A stretch of DNA of 64,000 nt. Origin: Terrimonas pollutisoli. GTDB taxonomy: Bacteria; Bacteroidota; Bacteroidia; Chitinophagales; Chitinophagaceae. Shown one piece after another: positions 42,553-50,873 of this stretch. Both the position numbers and the translations under genes were made by a program. The stretch spans positions 118,653-182,652 of the forward strand of contig NZ_JARKNA010000009.1 in NCBI RefSeq assembly GCF_029360765.1. The letters are read 5' to 3'. Below the pieces are notes generated by a model. That model did no database searches. It worked only from the letters and a program-made list of their open reading frames with translations, and was not told the origin of the DNA. Position 1 is the stretch's first letter. Every line of letters starts with the position of its first letter.

Positions 42553-43023
42553 ATGAAAAAAGAACTTCAGTCAATTATCAGCAACCTTGAAAATACGCTG
42601 GATGGAACTCCATGGTATGGTCGTCCTGTCTATAGCATCTTGCGTGAAATTGATCCATCGATCGTATATAAAAAGCCATCACCTAATTCTCATTCCCTGG
42701 CTGAGCTTTTGTATCATATGTTAACGTGGGCAGAATTTACACTCAAACGAATAGAAAAAGATAATTCGCAGGATCTCGCTGCTTTTGAAAAATTAGACTG
42801 GCGGCAAATAGATCCGGCTGTTCATGATTGGGACGAAGGATTGGCCGCCTTTATTGCCACCCACCAACAAATCATTGCACTTTTACAAACAAAGGATGAA
42901 TTCTTTTTGAGCGAAACAGTGGATTATCGGCAATATAATTTTCGTTTTTTGTTAAATGGCCTGATCCAGCATAACATTTATCATCTGGGTCAAATAGCCT
43001 ATGCGGCAAAACTGTTAACCTGA
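42553..43023 (+). CDS. DinB-family metal-binding-fold protein
   Basis: 156 residues. The DinB four-helix pattern is seen, with SLAELLYHMLTWAEF (metal-type His) and the C-terminal HNIYHLGQIAYAAKLL (His-x3-His) motif. The family acts as metal-dependent thiol transferases or unknown enzymes. It is convergent with the response-regulator gene, leaving only five bases between the stops. Confidence 0.8.
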   Translation: MKKELQSIISNLENTLDGTPWYGRPVYSILREIDPSIVYKKPSPNSHSLAELLYHMLTWAEFTLKRIEKDNSQDLAAFEKLDWRQIDPAVHDWDEGLAAFIATHQQIIALLQTKDEFFLSETVDYRQYNFRFLLNGLIQHNIYHLGQIAYAAKLLT

Positions 43024-43027
43024 AAAA

Positions 43028-43690
43028 TCACAATTCGATAATTTTATTTTTTATCGCATACATCACCAGCCCTACGCGGCTGTGGACTTTGAGTTTAGCA
43101 AACAGCGCTTGCCGGTAGTCATCTACAGTACGGGGGCTGACATACATCTTCTCTGCAATGTCCTTATAAGATAGCTCGGAGCAGGTCCATTTTAAAAACT
43201 CTTTCTCCCTTTCGTTTAACACTATTTCCTTTTCCTCTACATTCACCACGTCATTATGCAGTCCGCTAATTAGCTTACCCGAAACATATTCAGATAAGTA
43301 AACATTTTTATTCATGATTGTATCGAGAGCTTCTTTTAGCTCTTGCGGACTGGCGTTTTTCAACAAGTAGCCTTTTGCTCCCAGCCGGAAAATCTTAATA
43401 ATTGATTTTTCATCACTAAGCATGGAAAGCGTCAACACTTTTATTTGCGGATATTTTTTATACAGCCACTGCGTGGTTTCAAATCCATCCATCTCGGGCA
43501 TATTTATGTCGAGCAGAACAATATCCGGTAGTATATTTTTTGTGATTTTGTCGCACAGGTCTTTACCGTTATCCGCTTCCATTATTACGCTGTAACCCTC
43601 AAAGGTGTTGATCAGTTTTGCCAATGCGCTGCGCAGCAAACTATGATCATCTGCGATTGCTACCTGTATATTTTTACTTATTCTGGTCAT
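43028..43690 (-). CDS. NarL/FixJ-family response regulator
   Basis: 220 residues. Receiver domain with acidic pocket ADDHSLL, phospho-acceptor Asp61 in VLLDINMPEMDG, Thr in LTLSM and Lys in GAKGYLLK. C-terminal LuxR-type helix-turn-helix (LNEREKEFLKWTCSELSYKDIAEKMYVSPRTVDDYRQALFAKL). Two bases from the kinase gene, so cotranscribed and paired with it. Confidence 0.93.
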   Translation of the reverse strand: MTRISKNIQVAIADDHSLLRSALAKLINTFEGYSVIMEADNGKDLCDKITKNILPDIVLLDINMPEMDGFETTQWLYKKYPQIKVLTLSMLSDEKSIIKIFRLGAKGYLLKNASPQELKEALDTIMNKNVYLSEYVSGKLISGLHNDVVNVEEKEIVLNEREKEFLKWTCSELSYKDIAEKMYVSPRTVDDYRQALFAKLKVHSRVGLVMYAIKNKIIEL

Positions 43691-43692
43691 CT

Positions 43693-44496
43693 TTATTCTG
43701 CATTCAGGGGAAGCCTGATCGTTGTTTTGGTTCCACTCCCGGGTTTACTGTCGATGGCTATTTGTGCGCCGATCAGTTGTGCCCGGTTAAACATACTTTT
43801 TAATCCGACACCCTTATAAGAAGTGGTGGATTGTTGTTTTTCCGCCACGTTAAATCCAATACCATTATCTTTTATCTCCAGGCAAAAAAGGTCCGGCTGA
43901 TAGTCCAAATTGACACCCACTTCGCTTGCCCTGGCATGTTTTAAAATATTATTGACTGTTTCCTGGAAAATACGAAACAAGAAAATGGATTTTTCTTCAT
44001 TAAACGCTATTTCAGTACCCTCCCGGTGAAAATGAACCTGCAATATACCTGCATTTTTTAATGCATATAATTCAAACTGGATAGACTCGGCCAGGCCCAC
44101 CTGGGCAATGCGGTCGGTGTGAAGCCCCTTAGTGAGATTAGAAAGATCTACGATCGCTTTATTTAAGACTTCCTGCGAATGATGAAGCGGCTCCGCAGCA
44201 GGATGGCCCTTCTCAATTGGTAAGATGGATAAAGTAAGTTTAGTCACTGATAACATCTGGCCGATATTATCATGCAGTTCCTGGGCAATGGATTTGAAAG
44301 TGTTTTCCTGGATTTCCAGTTGCGACCGCAACGCTTCCTTTTCATAGATTGCCCGTATCTTTTCCAACTCCTGTTCCTGCCGTTGCTGTCTGCGTTGATA
44401 CAAAAAAAGGATGGTAACAATAAAGCCTACCAGCAACAGACCCAGGATGATGCCTATGATCGTTACGAAATATATTTCCTGGTTTTGAGTCGGCAT
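43693..44496 (-). CDS. HisKA_3-type sensor histidine kinase
   Basis: 267 residues. One N-terminal transmembrane helix (about 10-33), a short coiled coil, the phospho-acceptor His75 in IAQELHDNIGQMLS, and an HATPase domain with NNILKHARA, DNGIGF and GVGLKSMFNRAQLIGAQI. The sensor input domain is nearly absent, so sensing probably comes from a partner membrane protein. The gene overlaps the upstream membrane-protein gene by 34 bases. Confidence 0.92.
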   Translation of the reverse strand: MPTQNQEIYFVTIIGIILGLLLVGFIVTILFLYQRRQQRQEQELEKIRAIYEKEALRSQLEIQENTFKSIAQELHDNIGQMLSVTKLTLSILPIEKGHPAAEPLHHSQEVLNKAIVDLSNLTKGLHTDRIAQVGLAESIQFELYALKNAGILQVHFHREGTEIAFNEEKSIFLFRIFQETVNNILKHARASEVGVNLDYQPDLFCLEIKDNGIGFNVAEKQQSTTSYKGVGLKSMFNRAQLIGAQIAIDSKPGSGTKTTIRLPLNAE

Positions 44497-45119
44497 AAAA
44501 ATGCAATAGTAAATAGCGAGTATAAAAATATATTTAAGATGATAATGATGGCGTAGAAATTTTTGATAATAAGATTCGATATGCCACGCAGAAAATTAAA
44601 CATTCCAAATAATGGAAAGCCGCAACAATAAAAAAATAACAGCCCGGAACAAATCCAAAATGCCGGAGTATTCGTTAGCTTAATGGCTTGTGGCATTTTG
44701 AATAACTCAAAAAAATAATAAACACATGCTGCCACTATCAACAAGCATCCGATCGAATACGTAAACGTATGAAAAGCGCCTATCCGCTGAATGAAAATTA
44801 TATTATATGAAGCCGCCGCGGCATACAGTAATAGGGTATAACGCAGTATACGTTTCATTTTATGATTACTAATAATAAAGCTTACCAGGAGAAGATAAAA
44901 GCAAAATTCAAATACAGTAAAGAAGTTATATAACCAGACGTTGGGCTGCTGCCGGTGCGATAAACTGGCACCTATTATCTCGACAGTTAAGGTGAGTAGT
45001 AGAAAAGGCGGAAATAGCAACAGGTAAAGGGGCGTCTGTCGCCTGCTTAAATAGACCGTCAGGCTGAATAAAAAGCTGATGCCAATAAAGTATATATATA
45101 AAGGGAAAGAAAACATCAC
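44463..45119 (-). CDS. Multi-pass membrane protein, possible sensory partner of the kinase
   Basis: 218 residues with about six or seven hydrophobic helices and almost no extra domain. Its 3' end overlaps the kinase start by 34 bases, so the two are likely translated together. In Chitinophagaceae such proteins commonly stand before NarL-linked kinases. Sensor role is inferred from position; no family assigned. Confidence 0.6.
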   Translation of the reverse strand: MMFSFPLYIYFIGISFLFSLTVYLSRRQTPLYLLLFPPFLLLTLTVEIIGASLSHRQQPNVWLYNFFTVFEFCFYLLLVSFIISNHKMKRILRYTLLLYAAAASYNIIFIQRIGAFHTFTYSIGCLLIVAACVYYFFELFKMPQAIKLTNTPAFWICSGLLFFYCCGFPLFGMFNFLRGISNLIIKNFYAIIIILNIFLYSLFTIAFLCRLKTRKYIS

Positions 45120-45157
45120 ATTTCTTAAGACACTAAAATTAACACTATAAATAAAAA

Positions 45158-45179
45158 TACCTCCCTTTTACAGGAGGTA
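45158..45179 (-). terminator. Terminator of the 45208-45684 gene
   Basis: TACCTCC/GGAGGTA stem (45158-45164 with 45173-45179), followed on the - strand by a T-rich run (ataaaaat on the + strand). Confidence 0.7.
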
Positions 45180-45207
45180 CTAAGGAAAGGTTTATATGGT
45201 TTTCAAT

Positions 45208-45684
45208 TTAGGCTACAATGATTCCGTCTTCTCCTTTATCAATGATTGTAATTCCAATTTCCCCGAAATCATCTTTGGTGCCACAGAAAGGAGGACATAC
45301 CGATCCTGCATTCCATGCCAAAACAGTTGATCCTTTTTCTGTATTAATGTATATGTCTTTGTTTGATTCACCGGCTTCTGATACTTTATGTTTCGTGGCC
45401 ACCAGGACAATTGTTTGTCTGCCGGCATATAAGGGCTGGTCTTTATAATCGTGGTCGTACGCCCCAAAATATAATTTGATACCATCGGCTCCATACTCCT
45501 TGCTTTTCTCAATAAAATACTCCAGTTCCTCAATACTATACCAAACGCTCAGGGAATCCTCTTTTCCCAAACGCCTGGAGTTGTGTACCCATCGCTCCTG
45601 TTTGTAATTTTTAACGACAGTATCGACATGCTTTGTGTCAACCTGCTTCCCGGATATTAGCGATTTTTTTTGAGTCTTTGTCAT
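45208..45684 (-). CDS. Conserved hypothetical cytoplasmic protein
   Basis: 158 residues. No signal peptide. N-terminus rich in Lys/Val (MTKTQKKSLISGKQVDTKHV), a helical middle (WYSIEELEYFIEKSKEYGADGIKLYFGAY), a beta-rich end with WNAGSVCPPFCGT. The CPPFC motif could bind a metal or form a disulfide. I do not recognise the family. Monocistronic, with a terminator downstream. Confidence 0.55.
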   Translation of the reverse strand: MTKTQKKSLISGKQVDTKHVDTVVKNYKQERWVHNSRRLGKEDSLSVWYSIEELEYFIEKSKEYGADGIKLYFGAYDHDYKDQPLYAGRQTIVLVATKHKVSEAGESNKDIYINTEKGSTVLAWNAGSVCPPFCGTKDDFGEIGITIIDKGEDGIIVA

Positions 45685-46006
45685 GGCCTTAATTTTTAAG
45701 ATGATCGTAAAATTGTTTGTCGGGTAAATCTATTAAGGAGGGCATGACAATCTTTTTTATAAACTATAAAAAAGCAAACAATTATAAATTAAATTAATTT
45801 ATAACATTTAGATTGTCAAATATTAGCGATGATTTTATGAAAAAAAAACCGTGAAAAGATCGAAGATTACCCGTGAAAAAAATAATAATTCGACCGTGTA
45901 AAAATGAAGGCTGTCGGGGTGATAAAACTGATTTTTTCCATTAATAACCCATGCACCCGGAACCAAATAGTGTTGCTGGATTTAAAGATTTGAAGTAGCT
46001 TCTCCC
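45685..46006. other. 322-base intergenic region with direct and inverted repeats
   Basis: No gene was found. It holds an AT-only 10-bp perfect palindrome, TTATAAATTA/TAATTTATAA (45782-45791 with 45795-45804), and three CCGTG direct repeats (45849-45904). It contains the divergent promoters of the hypothetical gene and comEC. Confidence 0.5.
45849..45904 (+). repeat. Three CCGTGAAAA-type direct repeats
   Basis: CCGTGAAAA at 45849 and 45871, CCGTGTAAA at 45894; start-to-start spacing 22 and 23 bases, about two helical turns. This arrangement suits a cooperative protein-binding site rather than chance or an array. Confidence 0.5.
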
Positions 46007-48100
46007 ATGCCATCGTCCAACCATTACTTTCTAAAAAGAGCACCCTTTATCCGGCTGCTGCTGGCACTGATAATTGGTGTTGTCTTGCAATGGTATTGTC
46101 AGGTACCGATAGCGACCTGGTTGATTTTATTTGCTGTCTCTTTTCTGGCCATCCTTGCATTTTTTTACCTCCCGCTTTTTAAGCGATACCATCTTGGTGC
46201 TTTAAATGGCTTGTTTATTATGATTCCATTTTTATCACTGGGAGCCATTCTTGTCGTTCGTCACGATATCAGGAACAATCCAAATTGGATCGGTCATCAA
46301 TACTATGAACAGGATGTCGTGGTGGCAACAATTGAAGAACCCCTGGCGGAGAAAACCAAATCATTCAAAGCTGAAGCAACGATATCATCACTGATAAAAA
46401 ATGGAAGTGCGGTCCCTGTTAAAGGCAAAACAATTATCTATTTCCAAAAAGATTCATCCATATCCGCGCTGAAATATGGATCACAGATCCTTTTCAGGAA
46501 ATCATTACAGGAAATTAAAAATTCCGGAAACCCCGGCGGTTTTGATTACAAGCGCTATTCCCTATTCCATGGTATAACACACCAGGTATACCTTAAAGCC
46601 GGAGAATTTGTGGTACTCAATGAAAAGAAGAAGCAAAAATGGAAGGAATTTATATATGCATCAAGAGAAAACGTGCTGGATATTCTCCGGTCCACTATCA
46701 AGGGTGAAAAAGAGCTGGGCCTGGCAGAAGCGTTATTGATTGGTTATAAAGATGACCTTGATAAAACGCTTGTTCAATCCTATACCAATACCGGCGTCGT
46801 ACATATTATTGCTATTTCCGGGCTTCACCTGGGACTGATATATTGGTTGCTGCTATTATTATTAAAACCACTGCAAAAGCGACCTTATTATAAGTGGTTG
46901 AAACCGGTTATTGTTATTAGTGGATTATGGTTGTTTAGTTTTTTAGCAGGAGCACAGCCGTCCATTCTCCGGTCCGCAATGATGTTTACCTGCCTGGCAT
47001 TGGGAGATAGCCTTGTCAAAAAAACTTCTATTTACAATACATTGGCTTTTTCGGCCTTTCTATTGCTTTGTTATAATCCTTATTGGCTTTGGGATGTCGG
47101 ATTTCAGCTTTCCTACTCCGCCGTTTTAAGCATTGTTGTTTTCATGAAGCCTGTTTACCAATGGTTTTATGTGAAGAATAAAGCGCTTGATTTTATTTGG
47201 AAGATCAATGCTGTTACGATTGCAGCACAAATACTAACACTACCAGTCAGTATTTACCATTTTCATCAGTTTCCTATGCATTTCCTGCTTACTAATTTCG
47301 TGGCGGTACCGTTATCCAGTGCCATACTGATTGGTGAAATTTTTCTTTGCGTCTTATCGTTTATCCCGTTTGTCGCTTCACTTATCGGCAAACTTTTATC
47401 CTGGCTTATTTGGCTAATGAATGGCTGGGTGGAACGAATAGAGGCATTACCTTTTTCCTTGTGGGATGGATTACAGGTAAATATCATGCAGGTCCTCGTT
47501 CTCTTTATTTCCATAGCTGGTTTTAGCTATTGGTTGTTGGAGAAAAAGAAACCGGGATTAATAACAGGTCTTATTGGTTTGCTTCTATTTTTTACCATCC
47601 GCAGTATTTCATTTTGGCAGGCTGTTGATCAACAAAAGCTTATTGTCTATAACGTGCCGCAACGACAGGCTATTGATTTTATAACAGGGCGCCAGTTTAT
47701 TTTTTGTGGTGACAGCGATTTGTTGAAAGACGACTTCGTCAGAAACTTTCACTTGAAACCGTCACGAATTCTGCACAGAATTGAACCGGCTTCGGAGATA
47801 GATAATCTCAATTTTCAAGGTCATTACTTCTCCCTTGGCGGCAAAAAAATTATGCTGCTTGACAGCACCGTACGCTACAGCAAAGCCGGTCCCAAACATC
47901 CAATTGATGTTTTGATCATTTCAAAAAATCCCAAATTGTATATTTCCCAGCTTCACAATTCCTTCGATATAAAACAGGTAGTTTTCGACGGCTCGCTTCA
48001 ACCCCGGCGGGTAAATTTTTGGAAAAAAGATTGCGACTTACTCAACATTCCTTATCATGATGTCACGGAGAAAGGGGCTTTTGTGATGAACCTGAATTAA
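46007..48100 (+). CDS. comEC: ComEC/Rec2-type competence protein
   Basis: 697 residues. N-terminal membrane helices, a DUF4131-like extracytoplasmic domain (about 80-200), and the competence membrane domain with GLAEALLIGYKDDLD, NTGVVHIIAISGLHLG, AGAQPSILRSAMMF and DVGFQLSYSAVLSI. The metallo-beta-lactamase domain found in longer ComEC is degenerate: the C-terminus has no HxHxDH. Such two-domain forms are usual in Bacteroidota. It would conduct single-stranded DNA during uptake. Confidence 0.9.
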   Translation: MPSSNHYFLKRAPFIRLLLALIIGVVLQWYCQVPIATWLILFAVSFLAILAFFYLPLFKRYHLGALNGLFIMIPFLSLGAILVVRHDIRNNPNWIGHQYYEQDVVVATIEEPLAEKTKSFKAEATISSLIKNGSAVPVKGKTIIYFQKDSSISALKYGSQILFRKSLQEIKNSGNPGGFDYKRYSLFHGITHQVYLKAGEFVVLNEKKKQKWKEFIYASRENVLDILRSTIKGEKELGLAEALLIGYKDDLDKTLVQSYTNTGVVHIIAISGLHLGLIYWLLLLLLKPLQKRPYYKWLKPVIVISGLWLFSFLAGAQPSILRSAMMFTCLALGDSLVKKTSIYNTLAFSAFLLLCYNPYWLWDVGFQLSYSAVLSIVVFMKPVYQWFYVKNKALDFIWKINAVTIAAQILTLPVSIYHFHQFPMHFLLTNFVAVPLSSAILIGEIFLCVLSFIPFVASLIGKLLSWLIWLMNGWVERIEALPFSLWDGLQVNIMQVLVLFISIAGFSYWLLEKKKPGLITGLIGLLLFFTIRSISFWQAVDQQKLIVYNVPQRQAIDFITGRQFIFCGDSDLLKDDFVRNFHLKPSRILHRIEPASEIDNLNFQGHYFSLGGKKIMLLDSTVRYSKAGPKHPIDVLIISKNPKLYISQLHNSFDIKQVVFDGSLQPRRVNFWKKDCDLLNIPYHDVTEKGAFVMNLN

Positions 48101-48110
48101 ACTACTTTTG
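48079..48110 (+). promoter_or_regulatory. purH promoter
   Basis: TTTTG at 48079-48083 and TACTTTTG at 48103-48110, separated by 19 bases, an excellent match to the TTTG/TAnnTTTG consensus. It overlaps the last codons of comEC and stands 42 bases before the purH ATG. Confidence 0.7.
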
Positions 48111-48151
48111 CGGCTCTTTAGCGATTTGCCCGCCTTTTTTAATTACTGGTT

Positions 48152-49717
48152 ATGACAAAAAAGATTCAATCTGCACTTATTTCTGTTTTCTATAAAGATG
48201 GTCTTGAGCCAATTGTAAAGACATTGTCTGAATTGGGCATCACTATCTATTCAACCGGGGGCACGCAATCGTTTATTGAAAAATTGGGGATCAACGTAGT
48301 GCCTGTTGAGGACCTTACTTCTTACCCTTCTATTTTAGGCGGCAGGGTAAAAACATTGCATCCATCCGTTTTTGGCGGCATTTTAGGAAAAAGAGAGGAT
48401 GAAACCCATGTGCAGGAAATGAAACAATACAATATCCCTGAAATTGATTTGGTAATCGTCGATCTCTATCCATTTGAGGAAACAGTTGCGTCTACAACAG
48501 ATGAAAAAGCAATTATTGAAAAAATTGACATTGGTGGTCCATCCATGATTCGTGGAGCGGCTAAGAATTTTAAAGACGTAGTAGTGGTCGCTGCAAAAAA
48601 AGACTATGCTGCTTTAGAACAATTACTAAAAGATCAAAAAGGCGAGACAACACCCGAACAACGAAAAGCATTTGCTGCCAAAGCATTTGAAACAGTTGCG
48701 CATTACGATGTGGCGATCGCAAAATATTTTAACCCTGCTGAATCATTGTATTTTTTAGAATCGATTACGGATCCAAAAACAATGCGCTATGGTGAAAATC
48801 CACATCAGTCAGGTGTTTTCTACGGCAATCTTGATCAATTATTTTCCCAGTTAAACGGCAAAGAACTTTCTTATAACAACCTGGTTGATGTAGATGCGGC
48901 GGTGCAATTGATTGGTGAGTTTGGCCCCCACCAAACCTCCTCCGCCGACTGGCGGAGAGGCTTAGCAAACGCACAAAGCCAGCCCGTTTTTGCGATCATT
49001 AAACATACCAATGTTTGTGGTGTATCCCAAAGGGCTACTACTAAAGAAAGTTGGGATGCTGCATTGGCCGGAGATCCGGAAAGTGCCTTTGGTGGCGTAT
49101 TGGTTACAAACGGCACCGTCGATAAAGCAACTGCGGAAGCCATTAATGAAATATTTTTTGAAGTGTTGATAGCCCCATCATTTGATGACGACGCATTAGT
49201 AATTTTAAAATCGAAGAAAAACAGGATACTGCTGCAATTAAAATCGCGACCAGCCGGAAAGGAACAATATAAATCAGTCTTGAATGGTGTGTTGGTGCAG
49301 GGAATTGATGAAGGAAATTATAAAGAATGGAACGAAGCTGGCGGAAGAGAAACAACTGCTGCCGAAAAAGCTGACCTCGAATTTGCCAACATAGTTTGCA
49401 AACATTTAAAGTCAAATGCGATCGCACTGGTAAAAAATAAACAACTGGTGGGTAAAGGCTGCGGACAAACAAGTCGTATCGATTCCTTGCGCCAGGCAGT
49501 TGAAAAAGCAAGACAATTCAAATTTGACCTAAAGGGAGCTGTGATGGCCAGTGATGCATTTTTTCCGTTTAATGATTGTGTACAATTAGGAAATGAAGCA
49601 GGCATCGCTGCATTTATTCAACCCGGTGGTTCTATCAGGGATAAAGATTCCATTGATTATTGCAAAGAACATAATCTTGCGATGGTGATAACGGGCATGC
49701 GGCATTTTAAACATTAG
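48152..49717 (+). CDS. purH: Bifunctional AICAR transformylase/IMP cyclohydrolase with an internal insert
   Basis: 521 residues. IMP cyclohydrolase domain (GIT.YSTGGTQSFIEKLGI, GGRVKTLHPSVFGGIL, DIGGPSMIRGAAKNF) and AICAR formyltransferase domain (RYGENPHQSG, AIIKHTNVCG, SDAFFPFNDCV, CKEHNLAMVITGMRHFKH). It carries out the last two steps of purine synthesis. Between LIGEF and PVFAIIKHTN there is an extra ~18 residues (GPHQTSSADWRRGLANAQS) that most PurH lack; it is encoded around a palindrome at 48936-48960 and in frame. The insert sits at a surface loop before the conserved KHTNxCG, so function may be preserved. Confidence 0.95.
   Translation: MTKKIQSALISVFYKDGLEPIVKTLSELGITIYSTGGTQSFIEKLGINVVPVEDLTSYPSILGGRVKTLHPSVFGGILGKREDETHVQEMKQYNIPEIDLVIVDLYPFEETVASTTDEKAIIEKIDIGGPSMIRGAAKNFKDVVVVAAKKDYAALEQLLKDQKGETTPEQRKAFAAKAFETVAHYDVAIAKYFNPAESLYFLESITDPKTMRYGENPHQSGVFYGNLDQLFSQLNGKELSYNNLVDVDAAVQLIGEFGPHQTSSADWRRGLANAQSQPVFAIIKHTNVCGVSQRATTKESWDAALAGDPESAFGGVLVTNGTVDKATAEAINEIFFEVLIAPSFDDDALVILKSKKNRILLQLKSRPAGKEQYKSVLNGVLVQGIDEGNYKEWNEAGGRETTAAEKADLEFANIVCKHLKSNAIALVKNKQLVGKGCGQTSRIDSLRQAVEKARQFKFDLKGAVMASDAFFPFNDCVQLGNEAGIAAFIQPGGSIRDKDSIDYCKEHNLAMVITGMRHFKH
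48936..48960. repeat. Palindrome inside purH
   Basis: CCTCCTCCGCC (48936-48946), loop GACT, GGCGGAGAGG (48951-48960): complementary with one bulge. It lies in the apparent ~18-codon insertion of PurH (residues ~262-270). Confidence 0.6.
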
Positions 49718-49891
49718 GTGTGAACCTGGATTTGGGAGGATTAAAAGGATTAGGTGGATAAGGCAGCGGACAACTGTTTCAATCGCTGTAAACTGGATTC
49801 CTGGAAAAAAAATTAACTCCCGAACTACAAGATGGCTTTTTGGGATCTCAATAAAGTTATTTTAAAGCCAGCCGGCAAATCACTAAAGACA

Positions 49892-50839
49892 ATGTCGGCG
49901 CTGAATCCCCTTACTATTCATAAAAAAGGAACAAGGGCAAAGGCCATTTTTTGTCTTGCGCTTGTGTGCTTGCTGTGGGGTACAACATGGATCGGTTCCA
50001 AAGAAGGAGTACGTTATATGCCGCCATTGCAGTTAGCCGGCATCCGTCAAACACTCGGCGGGCTCTTTTATGTTTTATATTTTGTTGCTAAGGGCGAAAG
50101 ATGGCCAAGAGGGAAAGAATGGCAATCTATTTTGGTATTAAGCTTCTTAAATTTTTTATTGGCAAACGGGTTAAGCACCTGGGGTGTTAAATATATATCG
50201 GCCGGACTTGGAGCGATCATCGGTTCCATTTTTCCATTATGGATCGTGGTGATTGGATTGTTTTCTGCAAGGTCAAGAATTCCGGGTAAGGCTATTACCG
50301 GTTTGTCACTTGGATTTGTTGGGATCTGCATTATTTTCTATCAGCACTTACAGGATTTCTTTGTCGCCGACTTTCGATTTGGAATTCTGTTGTCGCTGGC
50401 TGCTACCTGGGCGTGGGCATTTGGAACGATCTATACAAAAAAACATGCCGCGGGTTTTAATCCTTATTTCAGCATTGGATTGCAAATGATGATTTCAGGA
50501 ATTACATTATCCGGTATTGCGTATGGCACTGGTCAGACAATGCCGATTGTTTCCATTCCCTGGCAAGCATGGGCCGCTATCATCTACCTGGCAGTATTCG
50601 GCTCTGTTATTTCTTTTATGGCCTATTTATACGCACTGCAAAGGCTGTCCACAGAACAAGCATCCTTGTATGCTTATATTAATCCCATCGTCGCCATACT
50701 ATTGGGTTGGATTATTTTTTCAGAAACCCTTACCATATTTATGATTGCAGGTGGCCTGGTAACGTTACTTGGCGTGTACCTGGTTAATCAGGCTTATAAG
50801 GTACCGGTATCAACAATGCCGGAAGCTGAGGGAGTTTGA
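49892..50839 (+). CDS. EamA/DMT-family transporter
   Basis: 315 residues from MSALNPLTI, ten transmembrane helices and the two EamA repeats (ALVCLLWGTTWIGSKEG ... and the second with AGGLVTLLGVYLV). Exports amino acids or metabolites; substrate unknown. A start at 49832 would add 20 residues with no hydrophobic pattern. Convergent with the deacetylase-like gene. Confidence 0.88.
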   Translation: MSALNPLTIHKKGTRAKAIFCLALVCLLWGTTWIGSKEGVRYMPPLQLAGIRQTLGGLFYVLYFVAKGERWPRGKEWQSILVLSFLNFLLANGLSTWGVKYISAGLGAIIGSIFPLWIVVIGLFSARSRIPGKAITGLSLGFVGICIIFYQHLQDFFVADFRFGILLSLAATWAWAFGTIYTKKHAAGFNPYFSIGLQMMISGITLSGIAYGTGQTMPIVSIPWQAWAAIIYLAVFGSVISFMAYLYALQRLSTEQASLYAYINPIVAILLGWIIFSETLTIFMIAGGLVTLLGVYLVNQAYKVPVSTMPEAEGV

Positions 50840-50863
50840 ACCCCTATCCCCTAAAGGGGAATT
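50839..50863. repeat. CCCCTAAAGGGG palindrome after the EamA gene
   Basis: Core CCCCTAAAGGGG at 50848-50859, preceded by acccctat. Same flank plan as the element at the alaS stop (7463-7474). It lies between the convergent stops of the EamA and deacetylase genes and might double as a terminator. Confidence 0.6.
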
Positions 50864-50873
50864 TCAGCGTAAA

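Noticed and set aside
45849..45904. CRISPR array
   Set aside because: Repeats are only 9 bases and there are three; no spacers of regular size and no cas genes.
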